Source: Fragilaria crotonensis (lineage: Eukaryota > Bacillariophyta > Fragilariophyceae > Fragilariales > Fragilariaceae). From it: a stretch of DNA of 64,000 nt. This document shows positions 20,450 through 31,911 of this stretch, one piece after another. A program made the position numbers and the translations under genes. How positions within the stretch are numbered: position 1 is the stretch's first letter; the number at the start of each line of letters is the position of its first letter. The notes under the pieces were generated by a model. That model ran no database searches. It saw nothing but the letters and a program-made list of their open reading frames with translations, and was not told where the DNA came from. The DNA is taken from assembly GCA_022925895.1 (NCBI GenBank), contig JAKSYS010000064.1:62001-126000 (forward strand), in the 5' to 3' direction.

Positions 20450-22785
20450 AGGAGGAATTCAAGAAATGCTGGTTCATTGTGTATCTATATTTTCTTGGTA
20501 TGCCGTGATATCATAATTTATAATAAACGCTGCCAAGCACGAGACAGCAAACGAACGGGCTTCTTTCAATTTCCAGGTGTAGCAAAACACCTAGCTGTCA
20601 TTTGATGTAAAGACCTGGTCCGCCAGTGGGACTGTGTTAATTCAGTTCGAGGTTTCTCTTCGTCTCGTGCTTTTCACGGTTCGGTATCTTCCCTTGGAGG
20701 TGGAAAAGGCCATAGTGACGTAGATTAGATACTCAGCAAACCATACTTGAATCTGCATCTAGAGATGTCGACCAACTCTGGGGCTAGCGTCAATCCTCCC
20801 TATCCCTGTTAAAGGCCTCTGCCACGCCTTTCAATGGTTCAAGTGGAAGTTCCGACGAGAAGTACTTGGCAAGACATGATCGCGCTGAATAGGATGCGAA
20901 GTCGATGGTTCTACTTTCCACACCATCAGAGTAAGGAATCCAAGCAACCCCGAAGTAGCGGCTGCCGATGGCAAATAACTCCCCTTCGTGGCTTTGTTTC
21001 ACAGCCTCAAAAGGACTTTTATAATCAGCCGACGGCAGCGTTCCTAGTGGCTACTATCGTCCACTCGTCAAGGCCCATCGTGGGCGCACATCGTAAACGT
21101 CAGCCACTTTCTGTCTTGATATTGAGCAATGGCAAACACGCAATTATGGCGCTCAGGGCGTTCATTGGTGTCGCAGTATCGGGGTTGGAGAGGCGTACCC
21201 TGAATTGTCGCACCATAGAAGTTGGCGTGGTCCGGGTGGAACGCAGGGGAAGCAGAGGCGCGACAGCGTTGTATAAAGGTGGCCCAGCTGTGACTAGGGG
21301 GCAATGGATGGTGGGAGTGCCGGTGATATCACCTCTTGGTGCCGCTCGACTACGCTGATCATGTCTTTTTCGGCGGGAGCGTACTCGTAGAGAGTGTTGC
21401 ATCTCGTCAGTTTGAATGATGACGCAGCGCAAATTTGAATTCTGTGCTCGGACAAGGTCGTTCTGCACAATCTGGCATCTATTGCGCCTCATGATTTGGA
21501 CGAGGTCTTTGTCGCCGACTTTTCGTTGCGGTTTGAGGAACCCAAGAATGCGGGTCTGGTAGCGCTAGTCGACAACTTCTCGGTCGTTGCCTTCTCACAG
21601 CGCGTGCGACCTCGTAAGGTACGACGACAGCAACGCAGCATCTTCGGGAGTGCGGGCGGACCTTTCTAGTGCCCCCGGCGTCCATTCGGACTTCATGGCT
21701 GCAAGCTGCAAGTGTACGGCAAAGTGCATCGAAGCATTTCATCGCAACTTGCTCATTTCCTGTCGGTGAGAGCTATCGTGCAGGGCCGCGTGCCGTGTGC
21801 CGCATGCATCGGGAAACAAAGAACGCGTGGTATGCATGTACGTACGTACATACAGTCTACAGTGCAAGCATTGCACCACAGTACATGGTACTCCAGTACT
21901 AGAGTACTGTAGATGTAGTGGCTTTTTTGCTTCAAGTTTCAAGTCTTCTTATATGGATTTTGATTTATGATTTATGTTGTAATTGATACTCTATATTTTA
22001 TATATACACATAATTACAGTCACATACAAGTCCGTGATAACGCATTGTAATAGGTCTCTAGCTCTAGCTAGAGTAGTGCCATGAAATTTTATAGAGAATG
22101 GAAATCTACTGTAGCAGGGCCGACGGCTCTGATCCAAAGCTACTCTACTCCAGTACTACATAGTACTCCGTATTGCGATCTATGACATACGTTCACCATT
22201 CGAGCAGATGCATACCCGCGTACCGTGTAACCTAAATTTGTACTCGGAGTACAGTTGTACAAGTACTACGAAGGTTCATAGCATACAGAATACACACTTT
22301 CAAACCTCGTATCCTGCGAGGGGAATCACAAATCTGTGACTTACGACGATAGTGTGACCGTTACAGACTCAACGGGCCTCAGACCTTCAACAGATACTGT
22401 TTAGATTGCAGAATGTATAGGCCAAACGTGGAGAACGCATCCTCCAACCGTCAAAACATGTGCATGGATTTCACAATTACTTAAATATACGAAACACCGG
22501 AACGCTTCTACATCGCTCAGGAAAGGGTAAATCTCAATGTGAAACCGTCGTTCACGTATGTCGATACCGACATGACATAAACAGTGTGAAACAGAGAGGA
22601 GGCACTAGCAGCGTTCATTTTCTATTTGCATCTAAGTACACTATCTTCAACGGAAGTCAGGAAATCGCCGAAGTTTCAGTCACCTTATATCTACTCATGG
22701 CAGCCTCACAAAACCGTAGAGAGCAGAAACAGGACAAGGTGTAAATAGTACACGGACAAAGAACCACCGACTCCTAACCTTTATC
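20450..22785. other. 2.3-kb stretch without a supported gene
   Basis: Several overlapping open frames on both strands (around 20,790-21,500) look like shadows or decayed coding sequence and match no family I know. GTAC-rich clusters occur at 21,830-21,910 and 22,140-22,290. The last few hundred bases should contain the promoter of the 22.8-kb gene. Confidence 0.35.
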
Positions 22786-23925
22786 ATGAAATTCACCTTG
22801 CTTGCATTGGCAGTTGCTGCGCTCTCGATTTCCTCTGGCTTTGCGTCAGCTGCGCATCAAGAGAACCTAGGAACCGCCTCCCTCTTCAAGGATGACCAAA
22901 AGTACTGGAACCGCCTTCTTGAAGATGGGGGTAGTTCCATCACTCCAACTCCGCCACCAACAACTCCAAACAAGCCACCGACCCCTGTGCCAGAGAACCC
23001 TACACCACCTCCGACTCCAGAGCCAACTCCACAGCAGCCGGTTGAGATGCCAAGTGACACTTGCTTCGCTCAAGTCGAAGTTACATGCGTCCCACCAGTC
23101 GATCCTGCAAGTCCAGACAGTGCAAGATTCGAGGATTGCGATTCCATCAACATTGCTCCAGCCGAATGTACTGAGTTTGTTAACCTGCTGACTTTCCGCT
23201 TCAATGGGGGCGACTGCCTTGATTCCAACAACATCCAGGATCCACGTATCTACAGCTGCGAAGACTTTTTCGACGGTCCTCCGGCTGCTGACGATTTTGG
23301 TGCCGAAGCCTACATGATCATCCAAGACATCAAGGGACAAGGCATCACCTACTTTGACGGCATTATCACGGTTGGTGAGGAGTTCAACATTACCAACATT
23401 CTACCAAACCCTGTTATCGTTGCCAACGTGAATGTTACAATCTACGAGGGCTCGCCTGCGCCCGAGAACATTCGCGAGACTATCATCATCCACACCTCTT
23501 GCTCCCAAGTGACCTTCTTGAAGGATCGCTATGGAGTTCTTGAGCTTATCGGCTTTCAAAACCCAAGTCAAGGATACCAAGCTTGTATCGTTCCTGTGTC
23601 GTTCGACTTTGCCATCCAGAACACGGCTGATGGTTTCAATGCAGTCGTCGAGTCGTTGACTAGTATCACCAATTTCCCACCACCAAACAATGCCCTCAAC
23701 TTCACTGACGATGTGGTTGGTATCGTTTTGGGCCCTGGCAGTGAGTTGCCAATTTCGAGTGATCCCATCAACATCGATCTTTCCATCCGCAGGCGCTACA
23801 CCGTGTTCACAACTGTCCAGGGAGTTTCCCCTGAGGGCTTCAGCTGCCGCGGCAGTGACTTCATTAACTTCACCGCCGGAGTCATTGATACAAGGCCAAC
23901 ACCTTCCCCTGCCGGCAGAGCTTGA
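22786..23925 (+). CDS. Secreted protein with one B-type module
   Basis: The 379-residue protein is the simplest member of the family and a good reference for it. A strong signal peptide (MKFTLLALAVAALSISSGFASA) is followed by ASLFKDDQKYWNRLLED, the leader motif ending in R-L-L. A short Pro/Thr linker (about 49-85) leads to a single B-type module (about 91-366). The module has CFAQVEVTC, TFRFNGGDC, a conserved DFFDGPPAADD segment, TYFDGIITVG, and FLKDRYGVLELIGFQNPS. It ends in a short PTPSPAGRA tail without a membrane anchor. Its module is nearly identical at the DNA level to those of the 25.6- and 35.2-kb genes over long stretches. No intron is needed. Function is unknown; secretion and proteolytic maturation are inferred from the leader. 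Confidence 0.83.
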   Translation: MKFTLLALAVAALSISSGFASAAHQENLGTASLFKDDQKYWNRLLEDGGSSITPTPPPTTPNKPPTPVPENPTPPPTPEPTPQQPVEMPSDTCFAQVEVTCVPPVDPASPDSARFEDCDSINIAPAECTEFVNLLTFRFNGGDCLDSNNIQDPRIYSCEDFFDGPPAADDFGAEAYMIIQDIKGQGITYFDGIITVGEEFNITNILPNPVIVANVNVTIYEGSPAPENIRETIIIHTSCSQVTFLKDRYGVLELIGFQNPSQGYQACIVPVSFDFAIQNTADGFNAVVESLTSITNFPPPNNALNFTDDVVGIVLGPGSELPISSDPINIDLSIRRRYTVFTTVQGVSPEGFSCRGSDFINFTAGVIDTRPTPSPAGRA

Positions 23926-24109
23926 TGATTGACTTAGGCCATGCACTCATACTATTTCTTCATAACTGACATTTAGTATTCATTTGCATAACATAACTCC
24001 TCTGGAAGTGGTTTGTAGATGTCGGTCGAGGTCGTCGAATTTTCGTTGTTCCCAAGTTAGACGCTGGCAGGCCGATTATCGAGGTTTCTACCATAGACCA
24101 GTAAAGTGA

Positions 24110-25016
24110 TGTTCCGTCACGCAGTCAATTCGATGTTGTTTTGGGCTTCCAACCCCAGAACCAACTCTACCTGAGCCAGTCACTCAGTTTAGAAACGAAA
24201 GCTTCACCCACGTCTCAAAGAAAGGGATACTGATCCAAACAGTGAGCGATTCGATGACTGCAAATCTTTACTGAGTGCACCGCTATTATGGCAGTCAATG
24301 CTCGAGCTCCAACAACATCCAAGACACGCGCACCTTTTGGGGTGATGACTTCTTCGGAGGTCCTCCGGACGAGGATAAATTTTCACTGATAACAGTGTAT
24401 TAGGTGAACACCAATTCCGACGGTCCTTTCATCATGGTGATGAGTTCAACTTCAGCAGCCGCGAGCCAAGTACAAGTACCGTTACCGCAACCAACGAACA
24501 TGCAACTTGTCACACTGGAGAACCGTCCTTTGAAAATCTCCGTCAGACCATGGTAATCCACACCGCATGCTCTGAAGTTTCGTTCTTGAACGATCGATAC
24601 TGAGCTCATGAATTGATAGATTTGCCAATCCTTCGCAAGGACAATTAACGCGCATCGTTCCTGTCTCGTTCAACTCGCAATCCTGAACATTGCTGACGGC
24701 TTCAACACTTCCATCGATGCTTTGTCCAATATCACCACCTTCCCCTCTCTCAATTATTTCTATCCTATACGGAACGACTTGCTTATATAGTATTGGGTCG
24801 AGGAGAGCAGTTCTCACTGTCTACCAATGCCATCGAGATTGATCGATCGATACGCAATCTCTAGACAACTGCCATCACTTCTACTCGCGCGTCTCGTCAG
24901 GGATTTTATCTGGCGGGCGTCAGTTGCCTTTCAAGGAGTTCCACGAACTTCTCAAGGTATTAGCCATACCGGACCCACGTCAGCCCCTGTTGTAGGTGCA
25001 CCTACCGCGCCATAAA
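24110..25016 (+). pseudogene. Decayed B-type module copy of the secreted-protein family
   Basis: This stretch, directly downstream of the 22.8-kb gene, is a broken copy of the B-type module with no intact leader. Recognisable pieces in order are: SSNNIQDTR...DDFFGGPPDED near 24,305-24,375; ENLRQTMVIHTACSEVSFLNDRY followed by a stop near 24,530-24,603; a piece matching RIVPVSFN near 24,650; and STNAIEIDRSIR near 24,820. The pieces lie in different frames with several stops. Its sequence is clearly more diverged than the three near-identical functional modules, so it is an older tandem duplicate that escaped later homogenisation. Confidence 0.8.
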
Positions 25017-25632
25017 CTTGTGCTGTATTCATATCTCACACTGCCATACTTGATCATATCTCTTTGGCACACCTGGCTGGTTTCGCGTGGAACGCAAGCA
25101 TGTCAATACATGAATACACGTATCTGTCCAAGCGAAAGACATTGTTGACCACTTGTAATCATCCATAAAACGAATAATGTAGGTTTTGAAAATCCATCCT
25201 GTGAGTGACCTTGTTTCATGAGCGCGACTTGTCTCAACGTTGCGTGCCCGATGTGCGATGGGAGCCGGCATCTCATTCATGCGCTTCATGCTTCACTTCC
25301 GGCGGGCGTTGTCATATGAGTAATAGTCGTACGGTGCTGATGTGAAGATTGGGTTTCATCGTTTATGAAAGGTGGACGTGGGTTGGCGTTTGGCGGCGCA
25401 AGATTCACCGGCAAATGGTAGAAATCACATCCATTTAACGAAAGCATGCAATGTCATATATATATGCATGTCTATACATATACACAAATCATGCTTAGAC
25501 ATATCTAGTTTTATAAAGTATGCATATATACGTCACGAATACCTCTGAAGGGATTCTCTCTCGCCAACTGATGATACTTGTCACAGTTCACACAATTCCT
25601 CAAGGAACGTCTCTCTCTCGTCATAATCAACA
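25017..25632. other. Intergenic, promoter side of the 25.6-kb gene
   Basis: No gene is seen. The sequence becomes AT-rich with TATATA runs at about 25,455-25,530, ending in a pyrimidine-rich stretch just before the next start codon. Confidence 0.35.
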
Positions 25633-27846
25633 ATGAGATTAACTGCTATCGTTCTAGGTTATGTACTCCTGCTTGGTACGGATGGCCTAATCGCGGCTAA
25701 TGAACAGGATTCGCGAACGACCCTTTTCCAAAACGACCAGAGCTACTGGAAGCGTCTGCTGCAAACGGGCGGCGACGGTTCATTGCCAATTCCTTTACCA
25801 ACTCCAAGTCCAACAGCACCAACAAAACCCCCTCCAACCGATGTCCCAACAGCGCAACCGACCGAAATCCCAGCCGTTCCTCCAAGTAGCGCCCCTATTG
25901 TGCCGCCAAGCGATGCACCTGTTGTGCCTCCGAGTGACACCCCGGTTGTGCCACCCAGCGATGCACCTGTTGTGCCTCCCAGTGACTCCCCGGTTGTGCC
26001 ACCTAGCGACGCCCCTGTAGCGGGCTGCGATATCAACCTCGACTTCACTTGTGCACTCACAGACGACCCCACCAGTGATTGCATTGTTCTTAACAAGGTC
26101 ACCAAGCTTCAGTGCTCAGGGTGTGCACCGACGGCGCTTTGCTTTGTTTACACTGGTCTTCCTTGTCCCGCCGATGACGATCGCCCTTCTGGTATCAAGG
26201 CGTGTGCTGATACATTTGGAGGTCCGCAAGCAATTACTGATATTGTCATTTCCAATGGCGACACGGTATTCGTCGACAAGACAGTTGAGGTCGGAGGAGA
26301 AATCTGCGTCACCAACGGTGGTGCGGCGTTGCCATCGGAATTGTTTGTCTTTATTAGTGCCCCGATGGGAGGTAACGAACCCGAGACTAATCAGCTCTCT
26401 ACTATTGATTCCACATGTCAAGGAGAGGGTTTGACTCTACTTGAGTCATATGGTGCATTGAACCTTACTCACTACATCAATTGTGACGGTGACAACGACT
26501 GCTTCGTCCCCGTGACTTTCCAGGTCACGGTCTCTAGCGAGACTCCAGCAAGTCAGACCATCACTAAGCTGGAGAGCACGTACAATGGCGAAGTCACAGA
26601 CTTGTTAGACGGCGCCGACTCGTCAGAGTTGCGCCTGGAGGAAGGGGGTGCATTCGTTGCAACGAAAGGATATATTGCAGAATGTTGCTCAGGGGTTGAT
26701 TTTCAAGTGTCGGTAGATGCAACTGCCGAGGGCGACGACGGGAGTATATGTCCGCAAGGTGGCGGTTTGAATATCGAAAAACCACTTGGAACCCCTCCAC
26801 CAGCAACCGCGCCTACTCCACCAACGAAAGCTCCAACAACTAGCACGCCCGAGCCAACCGATGCGCAATCAGATGTTCCATTTGCCATCCCATCGGATGT
26901 TCCCACCCCGTTACCGGAAACCCCTCCTCCCACCCCAGAGCCAACTCCACTCCAGCCAGTTGGAACGCCTGATGACTCTTGTTTCGCTCAAGTTGATGTT
27001 ACATGCGTCCCACCAGTCGACCCTGCAAGTCCAGACGGTGCAAGATTCGAGGATTGTGATTCAATTAACATTGCTCCAGCCGAATGTACTGAGTTCGTTA
27101 ACCTGCTGACTTTCCGCTTCAACGGAGGTGACTGCCTTGATTCCAACAACATCCAGGATCCACGTATCTACAGCTGCGAAGATTTCTTCGACGGTCCTCC
27201 GGCTGCTGATGATATTGGTGCTGAGTCCTACATGGTCATCGCCGACATCAAGGGACAAGGCATCACCTACTTTGACGGTATTATCAAGGTTGGCGACGTG
27301 TTCAACATTACCAACATTCTGCCAAACACCGTTATCGTCGCCAACGTGAATGTTACGATCTACGCAGGCGAGCCTGCTCCTGAGAATCTTCGTGAGACAA
27401 TCATCATCCACACCTCTTGCTCCCAAGTGACCTTCTTGAAGGATCGCTATGGAGTTCTTGAGCTTATCGGCTTTCAAAACCCAAGTCAAGGATACCAAGC
27501 TTGTATCGTTCCTGTGTCGTTCGACTTTGCCATCCAGAACACTGCTGAGGGTTTCAATGCTGTTGTCGAGTCGTTGGTCAGTGTCACGAACTTTGACCCA
27601 CCGAACAATTTGCTTAATTTCACCGATGAGGTTGTTGGCTTTGTGTTGAATCCTGGAGATGAGTTGCCAATTTCGAGTGATTCCATCAACATTGATCTTT
27701 CCATTCGTAAACGGTACACCGTGTTCACGACTGTGCAGGGAGTTTCCCCTGAGGGCTTCAGCTGCCGCGGCAGCGAGTTCTCGAACTTCACGGCTGGAGT
27801 AGCTGATACCAGGCCAACACCTTCCCCTGCTTCTGGCACCCCTTGA
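25633..27846 (+). CDS. Large secreted protein, diverged B-like module plus a standard B module
   Basis: The 737-residue protein has a signal peptide (MRLTAIVLGYVLLLGTDGLIAA) and the leader motif LFQNDQSYWKRLLQTGG with R-L-L. The linker contains five 24-bp repeats coding for PVVPPSDA-type octapeptides. Module 1 (about 136-380) is cysteine-rich and diverged, with CFVYTGLPC in place of TFRFNGGDC and LLESYGALNLTHY in place of the LKDRYGVLELIGF segment. A second PT-rich linker (about 388-450) leads to module 2 (about 455-730), nearly identical to the modules of the 22.8- and 35.2-kb genes. There is no anchor at the C-terminus. The single-exon reading is continuous. The protein combines an old N-terminal module with a recently homogenised C-terminal one. 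Role unknown, probably extracellular. Confidence 0.83.
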   Translation: MRLTAIVLGYVLLLGTDGLIAANEQDSRTTLFQNDQSYWKRLLQTGGDGSLPIPLPTPSPTAPTKPPPTDVPTAQPTEIPAVPPSSAPIVPPSDAPVVPPSDTPVVPPSDAPVVPPSDSPVVPPSDAPVAGCDINLDFTCALTDDPTSDCIVLNKVTKLQCSGCAPTALCFVYTGLPCPADDDRPSGIKACADTFGGPQAITDIVISNGDTVFVDKTVEVGGEICVTNGGAALPSELFVFISAPMGGNEPETNQLSTIDSTCQGEGLTLLESYGALNLTHYINCDGDNDCFVPVTFQVTVSSETPASQTITKLESTYNGEVTDLLDGADSSELRLEEGGAFVATKGYIAECCSGVDFQVSVDATAEGDDGSICPQGGGLNIEKPLGTPPPATAPTPPTKAPTTSTPEPTDAQSDVPFAIPSDVPTPLPETPPPTPEPTPLQPVGTPDDSCFAQVDVTCVPPVDPASPDGARFEDCDSINIAPAECTEFVNLLTFRFNGGDCLDSNNIQDPRIYSCEDFFDGPPAADDIGAESYMVIADIKGQGITYFDGIIKVGDVFNITNILPNTVIVANVNVTIYAGEPAPENLRETIIIHTSCSQVTFLKDRYGVLELIGFQNPSQGYQACIVPVSFDFAIQNTAEGFNAVVESLVSVTNFDPPNNLLNFTDEVVGFVLNPGDELPISSDSINIDLSIRKRYTVFTTVQGVSPEGFSCRGSEFSNFTAGVADTRPTPSPASGTP
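25897..26016 (+). repeat. Coding minisatellite, five 24-bp units
   Basis: Five imperfect 24-bp units in frame encode PVVPPSDA-type octapeptides in the linker of the 25.6-kb gene. Unit number probably varies between alleles. Confidence 0.85.
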
Positions 27847-29074
27847 ATCCCCAAAGTGCGCGCCACCCTACCTGATGATTTCGGCCAGCTTTATAATTTG
27901 CATACATAATTCAAAAAGATTCCTAAAGAAAGCGATTTCAAGTTTTCGAAAGTCAGGGACAGAAACCCCTGCAACGCACCAACGTCGCTCATCCTTTGTC
28001 GTATTGTTACATCATTTAGGGCGGCGGGATGCTGCGTATGAAAACCTTACGTAGCACGACACAAGCTTCACCAGACGCTGTCACAGGGTTTCGGAGACTT
28101 CCCCCATATTCATGACCGTGCTGCATGTTATGACGCGCTGAGCTAGGGTACCCCAACTGCCTGTCACCAACCAACTCACAGGCAAGTAAGCCAGCGCTCG
28201 CAGCACGACCTCGTTTGGAAATCAATGTTGGATAATGGTTTGTCCGCCGGGCAGACAGGTGACGGCTGGACTCTTGTCCAGGCGTTATCCACGATAAGGT
28301 CTAATTCAGATGTAACCAATGCGCCAAGGATCAGAATCTCGTTCTATTGACGACGATGAATGGATTATTGTTTAAGAAAGTTATCATATAGGTGACAGGG
28401 ACGACTACGTCCGTGAGTTTCCAAAGGTGCGACCTTCACAAGGGAATGAGTCTTCGATGTAATGACTCACTGTTTATAGTAGTTTGGTGTGAGGAGATCC
28501 TCCCGCCTGCGGCAGTCGCTACTTTCGTTGCTCGATGGGTACTGTGTCGTGTGTGCGTGGTGGGGGTAGCGGCTATCTAATTACGTGCCACATGCCGCTG
28601 CAACCCATGAAAGTGGGACTTGGTCCTACTTATCGCCGATGTACAAACGAAAGGCGTCTCAAGGAGGCGCCATCGGAAAGGATAGAAGATCGCCTCACAA
28701 GCAATTCATCACCGGTTGAGCTTGAGAGTGCGAATTGCGATACATCACATCAGAGCGACATCGACCGATGTGGCGGATGAAACTACCACGTATCGAACCC
28801 GGCTCATATCAGGGGCCATCTATGAGAGGACCAGATTCTTTGTCAATCAGCTTCAACAACAAAAATTATTCCAGATTGTATTGTAGTCCATGCATGCGTG
28901 CCTCCACGATATGCATTGTCAGGGTTCAGGCGGGTGGATGAAGACATCAGCGATCAGCAGTGCAAGGACGCAAGGACGCTTTGGATTGCTGATTGGTGTC
29001 TGCATGATGTAAATTGTTCGTATACATATATATAGATGTTAGGATTCGACCCCTGCGAAACCGCTTACACGTGC
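27847..29074. other. Intergenic, no gene seen
   Basis: Between the secreted-protein gene and the Harbinger element no open frame shows protein-like content. No inverted-repeat element was recognised. Confidence 0.35.
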
Positions 29075-29318
29075 TTAGGGCCACCGTTACGTAATTACAT
29101 TTCACGAAAACGAAAACGTTTTCTATTTCGAGGGTCCATTTTACCACCGTTATACGTGCGAAAACAGGTCCCCAACAATTTTCTGGAAATCACTGGGATG
29201 CGCCTCATATCCCATCGTCAACGAAAATCTGCCGAGGTGTTCGTTGATGCGCGAAAAACACAGCCTTCCTCTAAATATTTCAAGATTCTGGATTCCTTCT
29301 GCTCTACGGTGATCCCTA

Positions 29319-29947
29319 TGGCTGGGTGCAAATAAAAAGTACTTTGGGTAGCCACCGTAGCCCTCATATGAAATTAATTTAGTTGACAATTAATTGAAGC
29401 GACCTCCCTGAGTATTGATCTATACAATGATGCAGTATTTTGTATACTGGCATACTTGACGACATGCCAATGAACGAAAATGTGCACTCACAAAGAGTGA
29501 AGACTGCTGATGCTCATCTTGCCTCCATGAGGCACCTTACAGTCAAACTTGAATTCACAACCATGCATCATGATGATGTTGAAAGGTTTGTTGACCGACA
29601 CTGGACCAAAGCAATGATGCAATCGTGTTGAATTTGAGGATCAACATGCTCAGTGTCCAAAGCACGGCATATTGTCATGCTTTTCGTGCATGTTGAGATA
29701 AAAGATGCTGGAGTGTGTTTGCCGTGTGCACCGATAGTGCAACTGCTCATGATGTACTTGATGAAGCTTTAGAGCTATCGGTGCACACGGGAGGTGGTCC
29801 GGATCAAGAGATCGTTGATGTAGGAAGTCATCAACAACGAAGCACGACGTTTGACGTGATGGAAACTTCGAAGGAAGAAAAAACTAAAAAAATATCATAC
29901 TACACCTACTGAGGCTACCCAAAATCCTTTTTTCGTGCACCCAGCCA
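29319..29947. mobile_element. Non-autonomous Tc1/mariner-like element nested in the Harbinger element
   Basis: The ends are TGGCTGGGTGCA and its exact reverse complement, flanked by TA on both sides (29,317-29,318 and 29,948-29,949). Beyond the terminal 12 bp both ends match the larger element at 56,941-59,144, including a right-hand subterminal hairpin (about 29,720-29,790). The middle with the transposase is missing, so this is an internal-deletion derivative of that family. It interrupts the Harbinger element upstream of its transposase. Confidence 0.85.
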
Positions 29948-30043
29948 TACCGGTAGTTTGACGAGAGACGTGCCTTTCGTTCAGTCTTGGAGCCTTTTCG
30001 GAATGATCTTTCATAAATTGTCTATCCTCCGTCGACATCAGAG

Positions 30044-31879
30044 ATGGCCAGTCCTTTCAATTTGACCTCCTCTCGAGGCTCCAATTCTCTTGGTATCAAC
30101 TCACATGGTATATGTGACCATGTTGCAACCCTTTTTCGTTTCAATCCAACTCAAAATGCTCCAGAGAGGAGAATCCATATGAAACGGCACTGTCGTGGCT
30201 TCTGTCGGCCGTCAACGCACTAGCCAAGGAGGAGGAAGTTTCCAACGCAAGATCGGGACCTGGGGATGATGGACCAATGGTAAAACGAAGGAGAATCTCT
30301 TGCAATCGTCTTGCAAAGTGGAGCATTCCTGACGATAGCCATGTCTGGCTCATACCACGGAATTCGTTTTGGTACAAGTACTATGCCGAATATCCAGATC
30401 GGCACAATGCATCTTTTTTGAAGCAGTTTTGACTCAGATTCCGCGTCCCACACAAAAACTTCGAAGAGTTTGCAGCTGAATTGGAGCTTTGTGATTGTTT
30501 TCACTTGTTGGCATGCCAATCGACATGGAAATGCGTCCAGAGCTCGAAGCGCGCCGATTTTGTTGCTACTGCTGACATCACTTTGATACATGGGGAGAGC
30601 ATTGACTCTTGATGATTTGCAGGAGATAACTTTTCTCAATGAGGCTGTCATTTGCTCTTTCTGCCATGTGTTCTTCCAATATGGTGCCAAACACCTCTAT
30701 GATAAGTACGTCAGGACACCGCCGTCAACGCGCGAGGATGCTACAAACCATGGAAGCGAGTACAAGATTGCTGGATTCCCGGGTGCAATTGGTTCAACGG
30801 ATGCAACCCATATTCTCATAGAGCGCCTGGAAGCTCGCTTCAGGCAGTCTCATGTTGGATTTAAGATGTCACATACGGCTAGGACGTATAATGTGACGGT
30901 CAACCATCGACGTCAAATTTTGTCGTCAACAAAAGGTAATCTAGCAAGGTGGAATGACAAGACTCTTGCAACTTTTGATGACTTCATGATAATGATTGAC
31001 CGTGGGGACATCTTTGATGATTGTGTTCTTGAATTGTATGATTATTCGAATGAGAACGATGACGGGAACGAGTCTAGCGAACGTACTGTTGTGAAACGAC
31101 GGTACCGGGGTGCATGGCTGTTGGTCGACAAGGGGTACCACTCCTGGCCCACCACCGTCCCGCCAATCAAGACAACAATTAAGAAAAAGGAAATTCGTTT
31201 TCTGCATGGTTGGAATCCATGAGAAAGGATGTGGAGTGCACCTTTGGGATACTTAAAGGTCGCTTCCGAATTTTGAAGAGTGGAATTCGAATGTCAGGTA
31301 CCGAATGTGCCGACAATATTTTTTTGACGTGTTGTGCTTTACACAATTGGTTGTTGACAATTGATGGACTGGATAAGCAATGGAAGGGAGGGTGTTACAA
31401 GCGATTGGGAGGTGGAGAGCTTTGAGGTTGCGAACGAAACTACTCGTCATGATGACGACGGAGACAACGACGACAACAGAAATTTTACTGATGGACGAGA
31501 CGTCGTGACGACCATGGACGACACTACTTTGACTGCTAGTGCGGGTGAGGAGACAGCTGACAGCAATCGGCAGCTAGTTGTACCGAATGCTATCCACCGT
31601 CTGCATCATCCGATGGCACGACGCGATGGAGTCGTTTGTTTGACTGAAAATGTCGTCGACGATGTCGACAACGCATCTGATGCCGATGGTACAGTTGGTT
31701 TGATGGAAGAGGACGAGCCACTCGCACTGAAGACTGTGGGTGGCATTACGTGCGTTAGAATGCTCAGCCTCGACTTCTTCCGGTCCAAGTTGGTGACGCA
31801 TTTCGATATTGCGTACAAAAGGAACGAAGTGAAATGGCCTCAACGAATGAAGTCAAGGCGCCCTGCGACAAATCTATAG
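30044..31879 (+). pseudogene. Harbinger transposase (DDE_Tnp_4 type), frameshifted
   Basis: The reading starts at an ATG (MASPFNLTSSRG) and continues through an N-terminal region ending RFRVPHKNFEEFAAELEL to the DDE nuclease core. The core has GFPGAIGSTDATHILIE near 30,775 (first Asp), LLVDKGYHSW near 31,121 (second Asp), and LESMRKDVECTFGILKGRF near 31,210 (Glu). The tail SKLVTHFDIAYKRNEVKWPQR closes the protein. The frame is broken in about five places: near 30,165, a TGA at 30,430, near 30,580, near 31,200 and near 31,388. All catalytic residues are still readable, so inactivation looks recent. Confidence 0.88.
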
Positions 31880-31911
31880 ATGGACTCTTACAATGTAAAC
31901 CGTCAACTAGT

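Noticed and set aside
20834-21358. 174-codon plus-strand frame as a gene
   Set aside because: The composition is arginine- and serine-rich without pattern, no ATG context or neighbours support it, and opposite-strand frames of similar length overlap it.
23401-23946. 181-codon minus-strand frame and similar ones in the 25.6- and 35.2-kb genes
   Set aside because: They recur only because the sense-strand module is duplicated; they are antisense shadows.
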